Shown here in pieces: positions 35,187 to 44,561 of a DNA stretch of 64,000 nucleotides (position 1 is its first letter; each line of letters begins with the position of its first letter). The notes below the pieces were generated by a model. That model was not told where the DNA came from. It saw only the letters and a list, made by a program, of their open reading frames with translations, and made no database searches. The translations under genes were made by a program, and so were the position numbers. Location: the NCBI RefSeq assembly GCF_001751365.1, contig NZ_LJGT01000040.1, positions 1,221,696 to 1,285,695 of the forward strand, given 5' to 3'. The DNA is from Streptomyces abyssalis (lineage in GTDB: Bacteria > Actinomycetota > Actinomycetes > Streptomycetales > Streptomycetaceae).

Positions 35187-35423
35187 GTGATCATGGGGTT
35201 CTCTATCGCCCTCATCGTCTTCAGCTTCCTGTTGGCGCTGCTGGTGCTGATGCACAAGGGGAAGGGCGGCGGCCTCTCCGACATGTTCGGCGGAGGCATG
35301 CAGTCGTCCGTCGGCGGTTCCTCGGTCGCCGAGCGCAACCTGGACCGGTTGACCGTGGTGGTCGGGCTGGTCTGGTTCGCGATCATCGTCGTGCTCGGTC
35401 TGCTGATGAAGCTGGAGAGCTGA
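35187..35423 (+). CDS. secG: Preprotein translocase subunit SecG
   Basis: 78 residues. Two transmembrane helices (FSIALIVFSFLLALLVLMH and VVVGLVWFAIIVVLGLLM) flank the conserved cytoplasmic loop KGKGGGLSDMFGGGMQSSVGGSSVAERNLDR. Auxiliary subunit of the SecYEG channel. GTG at 35187 is preferred, and an ATG two codons later is possible. Location after tpiA is conserved in Actinobacteria. The 274-nt region to the next gene holds only the start region of the RbpA-family gene and GC-rich sequence. Confidence 0.96.
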   Translation: MIMGFSIALIVFSFLLALLVLMHKGKGGGLSDMFGGGMQSSVGGSSVAERNLDRLTVVVGLVWFAIIVVLGLLMKLES

Positions 35424-35697
35424 CCGAACCGGAGCCCTGACGCGGGGCGGCGCCCGAGCCGTCCCGCCCTCACCTGCCGCTTGCGCGCCATGGGCGCCGG
35501 CCCGGGCCGCAGCGGGCTTCTCCGCCCTTGCAAGAGCAGCCGCAAGTCGCCTTACCCGGCCTATCATGAGGCTCGCGTCCGGAGCCGACGCAGTAACTCC
35601 GGTCACTGGACGCGCGTTGGGCCCTACGTACACTAGGGCGCCCGCGACGGACTCACCGTCGATGTTCCGCGGCACCGCGAGGCAGGGAGTTACGACC

Positions 35698-36033
35698 GTG
35701 GCAAGTGGCAACGCGATCCGGGGAAGCCGGGTCGGTGCGGGGCCGATGGGAGAGGCCGAGCGAGGCGATTCCGCGCCCCGCCTGCGCATCTCCTTCTGGT
35801 GCTCCAACGGGCACGAGACGCAGCCCAGCTTCGCCAGCGACGCGCAGATCCCCGAGACCTGGGACTGTCCCCGCTGCGGCTTCCCGGCCGGTACGGACGA
35901 GGAGAACCCGCCGGACCCGCCGCGGACCGAGCCGTACAAGACCCACCTCGCCTACGTGCGCGAGCGCCGCAGCGACGAGGACGGCGAGGCGATCCTCGCC
36001 GAGGCCCTCGCCAAGCTCCGCGGCGAGATCTGA
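35698..36033 (+). CDS. RbpA-family RNA polymerase-binding protein (RbpB-like paralogue)
   Basis: 111 residues. N-terminal AIRGSRVG stretch, a zinc-binding core with C-x3-H (WCSNGHE) and C-x2-C (WDCPRCG), then a linker and the sigma-interacting helix ending THLAYVRERRSDEDGEAILAEALAKLRGEI. RbpA binds principal sigma factors and stabilises open complexes. The best-studied S. coelicolor RbpA (SCO1421 as I recall) ends with a RTHWDMLMERR-type motif. Here that becomes KTHLAYVRERR, suggesting the paralogue rather than RbpA itself. GTG at 35698 has GGGAG 8 nt upstream. A TACACT -10-like box lies at 35629-35634. Confidence 0.85.
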   Translation: MASGNAIRGSRVGAGPMGEAERGDSAPRLRISFWCSNGHETQPSFASDAQIPETWDCPRCGFPAGTDEENPPDPPRTEPYKTHLAYVRERRSDEDGEAILAEALAKLRGEI

Positions 36034-36191
36034 CGGCTCCCCGTCGTCCTCCCTTCACCTCCGCGCCGCGGGCGTTCCGTACCGTCCACCGTCACCGCCC
36101 CGGCCGCCCCGTGCGGTGCGCGCGGCCCGCGTTGCCGTCAATTAGGTTGGTGCGCGGCGTATTCAGTACGAGGAGAAGGTGACGACCGCCG

Positions 36192-37841
36192 ATGAACGCA
36201 GCACGCCCCGCCCGGCTCGATCAACTGCCCGAGTGGCACGCGCTGGCCAAGCACCGCGAGGATTTCGGCGGCACACATCTGCGCACGCTCTTCGCCGACG
36301 ACGCGCAGCGCCCCGAGCGGTACGGGCTGCAGGTGGGCGATCTTCACCTGGACTTCTCCAAGCAGCTGATCACCGACGAGACGCTGCGGCTCCTGGGCGA
36401 GCTGGCGGGCGGCACCTCGGTCGCGGCGCTGCGGGACGCCATGTTCCGCGGCGAGAAGATCAACATCACCGAGGACCGGGCGGTCCTGCACACGGCGCTG
36501 CGGGCCCCGGTCTCGTCCGAGATCACGGTGGACGGTGAGAACGTCGTCCGAGATGTGCACGCCGTGCTCGGCAAGATGGCGCTCTTCGCTTCGCGGGTCC
36601 GCGACGGGGAGTGGACAGGCCACACCGGCAGGCGCATCCGTAACATCGTCAACATCGGCATCGGCGGTTCGGACCTGGGGCCGAAGATGGCGTACGAGGC
36701 GCTGCGGCCGTACACGAAGCGCGACATGGACTTCCGCTTCGTCTCCAACGTGGACGGCGCCGACCTGCACGAGGCGGTGCGGGACCTCGACCCGGCCGAG
36801 ACGCTCTTCATCGTGGCGTCGAAGACCTTCACCACCATCGAGACGATCACCAACGCGACCGCGGCCCGCGAGTGGCTCCTCGCGGGCCTCGGCGGCGCGC
36901 AGGAGGCGGTCGCCCGGCACTTCGTGGCGGTCTCCACGAACGCGGGGAAGGTCTCCGAGTTCGGCATCGACACGGAGAACATGTTCGAGTTCTGGGACTG
37001 GGTCGGCGGTCGTTACTCCTACGACTCAGCCATCGGGCTCTCTCTCATGGTCGCCATCGGCGCCGATCACTTCAGCGAGATGCTGAGCGGCTTCCGCCTT
37101 GTCGACGAGCACTTCCGCACGGCGCCCTTCGAGGCCAACGCACCGATGCTGATGGGGCTCCTGGGCATCTGGTACGGCAACTTCTTCGACGCCCAGACCC
37201 ACGCCGTGCTGCCCTACAGCCACTACTTCTCCCAGTTCACGGCCTATCTGCAGCAGTTGGACATGGAGTCCGACGGGAAGTCGACCGACCGCGGGGGCCG
37301 TCCCGTGGGCTGGCAGACGGGCCCCGTCGTCTGGGGCACACCCGGCACCAACGGCCAGCACGCCTACTACCAACTGCTCCACCAGGGCACGAAGATGATC
37401 CCCGCCGACCTGATCGGCTTCGCACGCCCCGCACCCGGCTTGGGCGGCCTTGCCGCGCAGCACGACCTGCTGATGGCGAACCTCTTCGCGCAGGGGCAGG
37501 CGCTCGCTTTCGGCAAGACCGAGGAGGAAGTACGGGCGGAGGGCGTCCCCGAGGCGCAGGTGCCGCACCGGACCTTCCCCGGCAACCGCCCGACGACCAC
37601 GATCCTCGCCGAGGAGCTGTCCCCCTCGGTGCTCGGTCAGCTCGTCGCCCTGTACGAGCACAAGGTCTTCGTCCAGGGCGCGGTGTGGGACATCGACAGC
37701 TTCGACCAGTGGGGCGTCGAGCTGGGCAAGGTCCTCGCCAAGCGGCTGGAGCCGGCCCTGACGGACGGCGCGGACGTCGAGGGGCTCGACAGCTCCACGG
37801 CCGGACTGGTCGCCCGGTACCGCCGGCTGCGGGGCCGCTGA
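36192..37841 (+). CDS. pgi: Glucose-6-phosphate isomerase
   Basis: 549 residues, full length. Motifs [25 protein letters not shown], the GGRYS...GLSLMVAIG block, the active-site region [23 protein letters not shown] and the C-terminal [13 protein letters not shown]. Interconverts glucose-6- and fructose-6-phosphate and links glycolysis to the pentose-phosphate genes downstream. ATG with AGGAGAAGG about 17 nt upstream. Monocistronic by its 13-bp terminator. Confidence 0.98.
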   Translation: MNAARPARLDQLPEWHALAKHREDFGGTHLRTLFADDAQRPERYGLQVGDLHLDFSKQLITDETLRLLGELAGGTSVAALRDAMFRGEKINITEDRAVLHTALRAPVSSEITVDGENVVRDVHAVLGKMALFASRVRDGEWTGHTGRRIRNIVNIGIGGSDLGPKMAYEALRPYTKRDMDFRFVSNVDGADLHEAVRDLDPAETLFIVASKTFTTIETITNATAAREWLLAGLGGAQEAVARHFVAVSTNAGKVSEFGIDTENMFEFWDWVGGRYSYDSAIGLSLMVAIGADHFSEMLSGFRLVDEHFRTAPFEANAPMLMGLLGIWYGNFFDAQTHAVLPYSHYFSQFTAYLQQLDMESDGKSTDRGGRPVGWQTGPVVWGTPGTNGQHAYYQLLHQGTKMIPADLIGFARPAPGLGGLAAQHDLLMANLFAQGQALAFGKTEEEVRAEGVPEAQVPHRTFPGNRPTTTILAEELSPSVLGQLVALYEHKVFVQGAVWDIDSFDQWGVELGKVLAKRLEPALTDGADVEGLDSSTAGLVARYRRLRGR

Positions 37842-37850
37842 GACCCTAAT

Positions 37851-37879
37851 CGGCCCCTCCGGCTGTGCCGGAGGGGCCG
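37851..37879 (+). terminator. pgi terminator
   Basis: A 13-bp perfect stem (37851-37863 with 37867-37879) and a 3-nt TGT loop, 9 nt after the pgi stop. Confidence 0.85.
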
Positions 37880-38409
37880 CCGGACCAAGCCGGTGACCGA
37901 TGGGGGACGCTTTCGCCGCGCGAGGGCGTCCTCTGCCGTCAGGGCCGTACGGGGCTGATTTTCCGTCAGCCCCCTCCCGGGCGGTTCTGCCGACCGCCCT
38001 GAGCTGCATTTTCTTTCCGGTCCGAAAGGGCCGTGCGGAGGGCGAAAACCGGCCCCGGACTCAACCCAAGAGACCGCTTGACAAGGGATGAAGCCCGACC
38101 TCACAGTGGGCGCTACGCACAACGCAACCAGATGCGTTCTCTGCGTATTCCGATGAACCTTTTATTGCGCTCGTGTTGAGGGCTCGCCACAAGTGTGCCC
38201 TGCGAGCGTAATTCGTCCTGCCTGTACGGTCGTCGCTGGTTTCCGAGCGCGCGCAGCGGCTCGATTCAACGCAACAATTCCTGTCTTCAGTTCCCCGGGA
38301 GTAACAAAGCGACTGCCGGTTCTCCGGCCGGGTCGCCGTAAGTCCCACGTGTGAGTAGTCACCACGCGTGAGTAACTGCCTATCAGTAACTAGAAAGGGT
38401 GAGTGCCAA
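37880..38409 (+). promoter_or_regulatory. Long leader region of the dehydrogenase gene, with promoter, hairpin and direct repeats
   Basis: This 530-bp gap is less GC-rich than its surroundings and has no ORF I can support. It contains a hairpin GGGGCTGA/TCAGCCCC (37951-37973) and a consensus -35 TTGACA (38078-38083) with CACAGT (38102-38107) 18 nt on. Near the gene are two near-identical repeats, CACGTGTGAGTA (38346-38357) and CACGCGTGAGTA (38363-38374). If the promoter is right, the transcript has a leader of about 295 nt. Confidence 0.4.
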
Positions 38410-39876
38410 GTGACACAAACAGCTGTCGAGACGCAACTGCAGGTGCTTGAGCATGAGCCCTATCTGCAGATCACGTGGCGTGACAACCAGACCTCGGCTC
38501 GCGGGTTCGTCGTCATCGACCAGTTGGTGACCGGCATCGCCACCGGCGGACTGCGCATGCGGCCGGGGTGCACACTCGGCGAAGTGGCGGAACTGGCCCG
38601 GGAGATGACCCTGAAGATGGGTGCCTTCGGGATTCACGTCGGCGGCGCCAAGGGCGGCATCGACTTCGACTCCGAGGACCCGCGGGCCGAGGAGGTGCGT
38701 GAGCGCTTCCTCCAGGGGGTCCGGCCGCTGCTCGAACGCTTCTGGGTCACCGCCGGCGACCTCGGTACGCAGCAGGAGCAGCTCGACCGGGCATTCTCCC
38801 GGGTCGGCATCGGTGAGACCTCCTTCCACGCCGCCGTGGTCCGTTCACCGGACCAGGCCGAGGTCCGGTCCCGTATCCAGCAGGCGTTCACCACGCGGAC
38901 GGACGGGCTCCTGCTCTCGGAACTCATCGGCGGCTACGGCGTCGCGGAGTCCGCCCTGGCGGCCCTGGAGCACGAGGACATCCCGGCGGAGACGGCGCGC
39001 GCGGTCGTGCAGGGCTTCGGTGCGATGGGCGGATCGACGGCGCTCTACCTCGCACGTGCTGGGGTGAAGATCGTCGGCATCACCGACGCACGGGGCCTGA
39101 TCCTCAACACCTCGCGCGGTCTCGACGTCGAACTCCTGCTGTCCGCACGGACGACGGGCGGTGTCATCGACCGCTCCGTGCTGCGCGAGGACGACATGGA
39201 GGCACCCGGCGACGAGTGGCTGGACATGGACGCTGACGTGCTGGTGCCCGCGGCCGTCGGACACACGATCACCTCGGACAACTGCGACCGCATCCGCGGC
39301 AGGTTCGTGGTGGAGGCGGCGAACGTGCCCACCACCCCCGAGGCCGAGGAGCGTCTGCTGGAGCGCGGGGTGACGGTGATCCCCGATTTCATCGCGAACA
39401 CCGGTGCCGCCGCCGGAGCCTGGTGGGTCATCCTCGGCGAGGTGGTCAGCCCCGCCGGTGCGTGCGCCCGGCTGTCCGAGCAGATGCGTCCGCTCGTACG
39501 GAACCTGCTGAGCAGGGCCGCGGAGAGCGGGACGTCCGTGCGGACCGCGGGAGTGCGTTTCGCGAAGGAGAACTCGCAGCGGATGATCGACGAGATGGGC
39601 GGAGCCGTGGCCTTCCGCGACCTCTTCCCCGAGACGCCGCAGGGGACGCAGATCCCGGACGTGGCCGCAGAAGCGGCCGCCACGCTCTCGCACGCCCCGG
39701 ACATCACCGAGGCCCAGGCGGCCGACCTCGCCGAGGCCGTCATGCACGCCCCGAACGCGGCCTTCCCGGGGTCGGCCGTGGTCGAGAACACCCTGGAGGC
39801 CGGACGGCAACCGGCCGCCGCCTACCCGGCGTACTGGCCGGGCCCCGCCGACGAAGCGGACTCCGCCCAGCCCTGA
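38410..39876 (+). CDS. Glu/Leu/Phe/Val dehydrogenase family protein
   Basis: 488 residues. N-terminal ELFV dimerisation/catalytic domain with TLKMGAFGIHVGGAKGGID (catalytic lysines) and AGDLGTQQEQ, where the Asp corresponds to the catalytic DVGT position. The Rossmann domain has VVQGFGAMGGSTALYLARAGVKIVGITD. Then VPAAVGHTITSDN and the conserved NTGAAAGAWWVILGE. A roughly 70-residue Ala/Pro-rich tail extends past the usual end. It should oxidatively deaminate an amino acid, but specificity for glutamate versus branched-chain substrates is not clear by eye. GTG at 38410 with AAAGGGTGAG upstream. Faces the pentose-phosphate operon. Confidence 0.88.
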   Translation: MTQTAVETQLQVLEHEPYLQITWRDNQTSARGFVVIDQLVTGIATGGLRMRPGCTLGEVAELAREMTLKMGAFGIHVGGAKGGIDFDSEDPRAEEVRERFLQGVRPLLERFWVTAGDLGTQQEQLDRAFSRVGIGETSFHAAVVRSPDQAEVRSRIQQAFTTRTDGLLLSELIGGYGVAESALAALEHEDIPAETARAVVQGFGAMGGSTALYLARAGVKIVGITDARGLILNTSRGLDVELLLSARTTGGVIDRSVLREDDMEAPGDEWLDMDADVLVPAAVGHTITSDNCDRIRGRFVVEAANVPTTPEAEERLLERGVTVIPDFIANTGAAAGAWWVILGEVVSPAGACARLSEQMRPLVRNLLSRAAESGTSVRTAGVRFAKENSQRMIDEMGGAVAFRDLFPETPQGTQIPDVAAEAAATLSHAPDITEAQAADLAEAVMHAPNAAFPGSAVVENTLEAGRQPAAAYPAYWPGPADEADSAQP

Positions 39877-39897
39877 GCCGGGCTGACGCGCAACGGG

Positions 39898-39937
39898 AAG
39901 TGCCCTGCCACCGGTTTCCGCCGGTCGCAGGGCACTT
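39898..39937. terminator. Bidirectional terminator between the dehydrogenase and pgl
   Basis: AAGTGCCCTGC (39898-39908) pairs with GCAGGGCACTT (39927-39937). After a 2-nt mismatch an inner CCGG/CCGG pair encloses a 6-nt loop. It lies between convergent genes and carries A and T runs at the two ends. Confidence 0.75.
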
Positions 39938-40016
39938 GGGTTTCGGGTCGGGGAGGTGTTTCCGGACCGCCGCGGTCCCGCGGAGATCCGGAGATCCGGA
40001 GAACAATCCCCGTGAC

Positions 40017-40808
40017 TCACCCGCCTTGGATCAGGTCGCCCGGCAGCCGTGCCGCGGCGGCCTCGTCCAGCAGCCACAGCGTGCGCTCCGTGCCGTACGC
40101 GCCTGACGCCGGTGCCTGCACCTCGCCGGGGCCCGACATGGCGAGAGCCGCAGCCTGCGCCTTGTCCTCGCCTGCTGCCAGCAGCCACACCTCGCGTGCC
40201 GCGCGGATGGCCGGCAGCGTGAGCGAGATGCGTACGGGCGGCGGCTTGGGGGCGTCCTGAACACCGACGACCATGCGTTCGGTCTCCCGTACGCCCGGGA
40301 GCTCCGGGAAGAGCGACGCCACATGGGTGTCCGGGCCCACGCCCAGCAGCAGCACGTCGAAGGCGGGGACGCGCGCCCGGCCCCCGGGACGGTCCTCGGA
40401 GCGTGCGGCGGCGGCCAGTTCGGTCTCGTACGCCTCGGCCGCGGCCTCCACGTCCCCCGCGTACGGACCGTCGGACGCGGCCATGGCGTGTACGCGCGCA
40501 GGGTCGAGCGGCACCGAGTCCAGAAGGGCCTCGCGGGCCTGTGTGACGTTGCGGTCCGGGTCGCCCTCCGGCAGGAACCGCTCGTCGCCCCACCACAGGT
40601 CCAGCCGGGAGAAGTCGACGGACTCCCGTCCGGCGGAGGAGGCCAGAGCGGAGAGCAGACCGTTGCCGTTGCGCCCGCCCGTCAGCACTACCGAGGCGCT
40701 GCCGCGCGCCGACTGTGCTTCGGCGATGCGGGCGGAGAGGCGCGCGGCGGCCGCCCGGGCCATCTCGTCCTTGTCGCGGTGCACGAAGACCTGGGCGGCT
40801 GCGCTCAC
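40017..40808 (-). CDS. pgl: 6-phosphogluconolactonase
   Basis: 263 residues, DevB/Pgl type. Motifs SVVLTGGRNGNGLL, LWWGDERFLPEGDPDRN, LLLGVGPDTHVASLFP (usually GMGxDGHxASLFP, here VGPDTHVAS) and SLTLPAI. Hydrolyses 6-phosphogluconolactone to 6-phosphogluconate. GTG at 40808 overlaps the opcA stop as GTGA. Last gene of tkt-tal-zwf-opcA-pgl. Confidence 0.95.
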   Translation of the reverse strand: MSAAAQVFVHRDKDEMARAAAARLSARIAEAQSARGSASVVLTGGRNGNGLLSALASSAGRESVDFSRLDLWWGDERFLPEGDPDRNVTQAREALLDSVPLDPARVHAMAASDGPYAGDVEAAAEAYETELAAAARSEDRPGGRARVPAFDVLLLGVGPDTHVASLFPELPGVRETERMVVGVQDAPKPPPVRISLTLPAIRAAREVWLLAAGEDKAQAAALAMSGPGEVQAPASGAYGTERTLWLLDEAAAARLPGDLIQGG

Positions 40809-41836
40809 TTCTTCGTCGCCTTCTTCGCCGGGGTCTTGGCGGTCTTCTTCGCCGCGCCCGGCTGCGGCGGTCCGGCGCTCCGTGCTGCGCCGCCGTTGCC
40901 CTTGCCGCCTGCTTTGGCCAGCTGTTTGATGCCGTACTGCACGGCCGACGCGTAGGCCTCGTCCGGGTCCAGACGGCGCAGCTCCTCCGCGATCAGCTCG
41001 GCCGTGCCGCGCCGGTGCAGTGCCACATGGCGGTCGGGCTGCCCGGGCACGGCCAGCTCGGCGAGCGAGCCGTCCGCACGGTCCAGGCAGATGTCGCCGT
41101 CGGCTGTACCCATCCGTACGGCGGTGATGCCGGGGCCCTCCGTGACCTTGCGCTCCACGGATACGCGCAGGCGCTCGGCCAGCCACAGCGCCAGCAGTTC
41201 CGTCGAGGGGTTGTCGCCCTCGCCCTCGACCACCGCGGAACGCACCTTCAGCGACTGCTGGTCCAGGCCCGCGGCGAGCACGCTGCGCCATGGAGTCAGC
41301 CGGGTCCAGGACAGGTCGGTGTCGCCGGGCGCGTACGTCTCGCCGCGCAGCTTGAGCGCACCGACCGGGTCCTCCGCGGCCGCGGCGTCGGTGATGCGCC
41401 GCTGTGCGAGCGTGCCGAGTTTGTCCTCCGACGGATGCTCGGGGGCGTCCTCCGGCCACCAGACGACGACGGGCGCGTCCGGCAGCAGCAGCGGAAGCAC
41501 GACGCTGTAGGCGTGTGAGGCCAACTCGCCGTGCAGGCGCAGCAGTACGGTCTCCCCGGTGCCCGAGTCGCTGCCCACCCGCACTTCGGCGTCGAGCCTG
41601 GCCGACGCGCGGTCACGGGGAGAGCGGCCGGGCCTGCGGATGACGACGAGGATGCGCGAAGGGTGCTCCTTCGAGGCCTCGCTCGCCGCCTTCAGGGCGT
41701 CGTAGTGATTGCCCTCGTCCGTGACGATCACCAGCGTGAGGACCATGCCGACGGCGGGGGAGCCGATCGAACGGCGCGCCTGTACGAGTGTGGTGTTGAT
41801 CTGGCTCGAAGTGGTGTCCGTGAGGTCGATGTTCAT
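40805..41836 (-). CDS. opcA: Glucose-6-phosphate dehydrogenase assembly protein OpcA
   Basis: 343 residues. OpcA family: MNIDLTDTTSSQINTTLVQARRSIG, TLVIVTDEGNHYDALKAASEASKEHPSRILVVI, and LPLLLPDAPVVVWWPEDAP. It is required for oligomerisation and activation of Zwf in cyanobacteria and Actinobacteria. A Lys/Ala-rich tail (AAKKTAKTPAKKATKK) resembles nucleic-acid- or charge-interaction tails. ATG at 41836 overlaps the zwf stop as ATGA, matching the physical partnership. Confidence 0.95.
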   Translation of the reverse strand: MNIDLTDTTSSQINTTLVQARRSIGSPAVGMVLTLVIVTDEGNHYDALKAASEASKEHPSRILVVIRRPGRSPRDRASARLDAEVRVGSDSGTGETVLLRLHGELASHAYSVVLPLLLPDAPVVVWWPEDAPEHPSEDKLGTLAQRRITDAAAAEDPVGALKLRGETYAPGDTDLSWTRLTPWRSVLAAGLDQQSLKVRSAVVEGEGDNPSTELLALWLAERLRVSVERKVTEGPGITAVRMGTADGDICLDRADGSLAELAVPGQPDRHVALHRRGTAELIAEELRRLDPDEAYASAVQYGIKQLAKAGGKGNGGAARSAGPPQPGAAKKTAKTPAKKATKK

Positions 41837-43359
41837 GGCCGGCGCCAGCTCCGTCCGTCGCGTGCGAGCATCTCGTCGGCGCCCTGAGGGCCCCAGGTGC
41901 CGGCGGCGTACTGCTCGGGCTTGCCGTGCTTGTCCCAGTAGTGCTCGACGGGGTCGAGGATCTCCCAGGACCGCTCGACCTCCTGGTGGCGCGGGAAGAG
42001 GTTCGCGTCACCGAGCAGGACGTCGAGGAGGAGGCGTTCGTACGCCTCGGGGCTGGACTCGGTGAAGGACTCGCCGTAGGCGAAGTCCATGGTCACGTCC
42101 CGGATCTCCATCTGCGTGCCGGGCACCTTCGAGCCGAACCGGATGGTGATGCCCTCGTCCGGCTGTACGCGGATGACCAGGGCGTTCTGGCCCAGTTCCT
42201 GGGTGTCGGTCGCGTCGAAGGGGGAGTGCGGTGCGCGCTGGAAGACGACCGCGATCTCGGTGACGCGGCGGCCCAGGCGCTTGCCCGTGCGGAGGTAGAA
42301 CGGCACCCCGGCCCAGCGGCGGTTGTCGATCTCCAGACGCATCGCGGCGAAGGTGTCGGTGTTCGACTTCGGGTCGATGCCCTCCTCCTGCAGATAGCCG
42401 CGCACTTTCTCGCCGCCCTGCCAGCCGGCCGCGTACTGGCCGCGGACGGTGTGCTTGCCCAGCTCACGCGGCAGACGCACCGCGTTGAGCACCTTCAGCT
42501 TCTCGGTGAGCAGGGCTTTGGCGCCGAAGGAGGCCGGCTCCTCCATCGCCGTGAGGGCGAGGAGCTGGAGCAGGTGGTTCTGGATGACGTCGCGGGCCGA
42601 GCCGATGCCGTCGTAGTAGCCCGCGCGGCCGCCGATGCCGATGTCCTCGGCCATTGTGATCTGTACGTGGTCGACGTAACTGCGGTTCCACAGCGGCTCG
42701 AACATCGTGTTGGCGAACCGCAGCGCCAGGATGTTCTGGACGGTCTCCTTGCCCAGGTAGTGGTCGATGCGGAAGACCTGGTCGGGGTGGAAGACGTCGT
42801 GGACGATCGCGTTGAGCTTCTGGGCGCTGGGCAGATCGTGCCCGAAGGGCTTCTCGATGACCGCGCGGCGCCACGAGCCCTCGGCGCTCTCCGAGAGGCC
42901 GTGCTTCTTCAGCTGGGAGACGACGGTGGGGAAGAACTTCGGCGGCACGGAGAGATAGAAGGCGAAGTTGCCGCCCGTACCACGGGACTTGTCCAGCTCC
43001 TCGATGGTCGACTTCAGCGTGCGGAACGCCTCGTCGTCGTCGAAGACGCCGGGCACGAAGCGCATCCCCTGCGAGAGCTGCTTCCAGACCTCCTCGCGGA
43101 AGGGCGTCCGCGCGTGTTCCTTCACGGAGTCGTGTACGACCTGTGCGAAGTCCTCGTGCTCCCAGTCCCTCCGCGCGAAGCCGACGAGGGAGAAACCCGG
43201 CGGGAGCAGGCCGCGGTTCGCGAGGTCGTATACGGCGGGCATCAGCTTTTTACGTGACAAATCACCCGTGACGCCGAAAATGACCAGCCCCGACGGTCCC
43301 GCGATGCGCGGGAGCCGCCGGTCCAGTGCGTCACGCAGCGGATTGGCTGCGTCGGTCAA
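41833..43359 (-). CDS. zwf: Glucose-6-phosphate 1-dehydrogenase
   Basis: 508 residues. NADP-binding GVTGDLSRKK (29-38) and substrate/catalytic RIDHYLGKE (197-205). First step of the oxidative pentose-phosphate pathway. The start is TTG at 43359, with GGAGGCGTAAGGAAG directly upstream inside the end of tal and only 5 nt between the tal stop and this start. The pair is thus tightly coupled. Overlaps opcA by 4 nt. Confidence 0.97.
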   Translation of the reverse strand: MTDAANPLRDALDRRLPRIAGPSGLVIFGVTGDLSRKKLMPAVYDLANRGLLPPGFSLVGFARRDWEHEDFAQVVHDSVKEHARTPFREEVWKQLSQGMRFVPGVFDDDEAFRTLKSTIEELDKSRGTGGNFAFYLSVPPKFFPTVVSQLKKHGLSESAEGSWRRAVIEKPFGHDLPSAQKLNAIVHDVFHPDQVFRIDHYLGKETVQNILALRFANTMFEPLWNRSYVDHVQITMAEDIGIGGRAGYYDGIGSARDVIQNHLLQLLALTAMEEPASFGAKALLTEKLKVLNAVRLPRELGKHTVRGQYAAGWQGGEKVRGYLQEEGIDPKSNTDTFAAMRLEIDNRRWAGVPFYLRTGKRLGRRVTEIAVVFQRAPHSPFDATDTQELGQNALVIRVQPDEGITIRFGSKVPGTQMEIRDVTMDFAYGESFTESSPEAYERLLLDVLLGDANLFPRHQEVERSWEILDPVEHYWDKHGKPEQYAAGTWGPQGADEMLARDGRSWRRP

Positions 43360-43364
43360 CTTCC

Positions 43365-44507
43365 TTACGCCTCCTTCGGCGTGAGGCGCTTGAGCTCCGC
43401 CTCGGTGGAAGACAGCAGTTCGTTCCAGGACGCCTCGAACTTCTCCACGCCCTCGTCCTCCAGGACCTGGACCACGTCGTCGTAGGAGATGCCCGCGGCG
43501 GCGACGGCGTCGAGCACCGCCTGCGCGTCCGCGTAGCTGCCGCGGACCGTGTCGCCGGTGATCTCACCGTGGTCGTCGGTGGCCTTCAAGGTCGCCTCCG
43601 GCATGGTGTTGACCGTGTTCGGCGCGACCAGCTCCGTCACGTAGAGGGTGTCGGAGAGCGAGGGGTCCTTCACGCCCGTGGAGGCCCACAGCGGGCGCTG
43701 GCTGTTGGCACCGGCGCGCTCCAGGACGCGCCAGCGCTCGGGCGGCTCGGAGGAACCGTCGGCGGGGCCGAAGACCTGCTCGTAAGCCTGGTAGGCGAGG
43801 CGGGCGTTGGCGACGGCCGCCTTGCCCTTCAGCTCCTTCGCCTCGTCGGTGCCCAGCGCGTCGAGCCGCTTGTCGATCTCGGTGTCGACGCGGGAGACGA
43901 AGAAGGACGCCACCGAGTGGATCGCCGAGAGGTCGAGGCCGAGGGCCTTGGCCTTCTCCAGCCCGGCCTGGAAGGCGTCCATGACCTCGCGGTACCGCTC
44001 CAGGGAGAAGATCAGCGTCACGTTGACGCTGATCCCCTTGCCGATGGTCTCGGTGATCGCGGGCAGGCCCGCCCTGGTCGCCGGGATCTTGATGAAGGTG
44101 TTGGGACGGTCCACCAGCCAGGCCAGCTGACGCGCCTCGGCGACGGTCGGCTTGGTCTTGTGCGCCAGCCGGGGATCGACCTCGATGGAGACACGGCCGT
44201 CCTTGCCGCCGGTGGCGTCGAAGACCGGCCGCAGCACGTCCGCGGCGTCCCGCACGTCGGCGGTGGTGATCATGCGGAGCGCCTCCTCGACGGTGACGCC
44301 GCGAGAGGCGAGGTCGGAGACCTGCTGGTCGTACTTGTCGTCGGAAGAGATGGCCTTCTGGAAGATCGTCGGATTCGTGGTGACGCCCACCACGTGCTGC
44401 TCGTCGATGAGTTCGCCGAGGTTGCCCGACGTGATCCGGTGACGGGACAGGTCATCCAGCCAGATCGCGACGCCTTCGTCGGAGAGGCGCTTGAGAGCGT
44501 CTGTCAT
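43365..44507 (-). CDS. tal: Transaldolase
   Basis: 380 residues, the longer actinobacterial/cyanobacterial type. GVTTNPTIF near the N-terminus, Schiff-base Lys140 in [11 protein letters not shown], and [10 protein letters not shown] later. Moves dihydroxyacetone units between sedoheptulose-7-phosphate and glyceraldehyde-3-phosphate. ATG at 44507, 54 nt after tkt. Followed immediately by zwf. Confidence 0.96.
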   Translation of the reverse strand: MTDALKRLSDEGVAIWLDDLSRHRITSGNLGELIDEQHVVGVTTNPTIFQKAISSDDKYDQQVSDLASRGVTVEEALRMITTADVRDAADVLRPVFDATGGKDGRVSIEVDPRLAHKTKPTVAEARQLAWLVDRPNTFIKIPATRAGLPAITETIGKGISVNVTLIFSLERYREVMDAFQAGLEKAKALGLDLSAIHSVASFFVSRVDTEIDKRLDALGTDEAKELKGKAAVANARLAYQAYEQVFGPADGSSEPPERWRVLERAGANSQRPLWASTGVKDPSLSDTLYVTELVAPNTVNTMPEATLKATDDHGEITGDTVRGSYADAQAVLDAVAAAGISYDDVVQVLEDEGVEKFEASWNELLSSTEAELKRLTPKEA

Positions 44508-44561
44508 GGGAATTGCATCTCCTGCTTGTCGTAGCTTCGCTGTACGTGCCGGGGCGCGGCG

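Noticed and set aside
37900-38091. 63-codon ORF in the pgi-dehydrogenase gap
   Set aside because: No ribosome-binding site or homology-like features, and it contains the hairpin at 37951-37973 and the TTGACA element.
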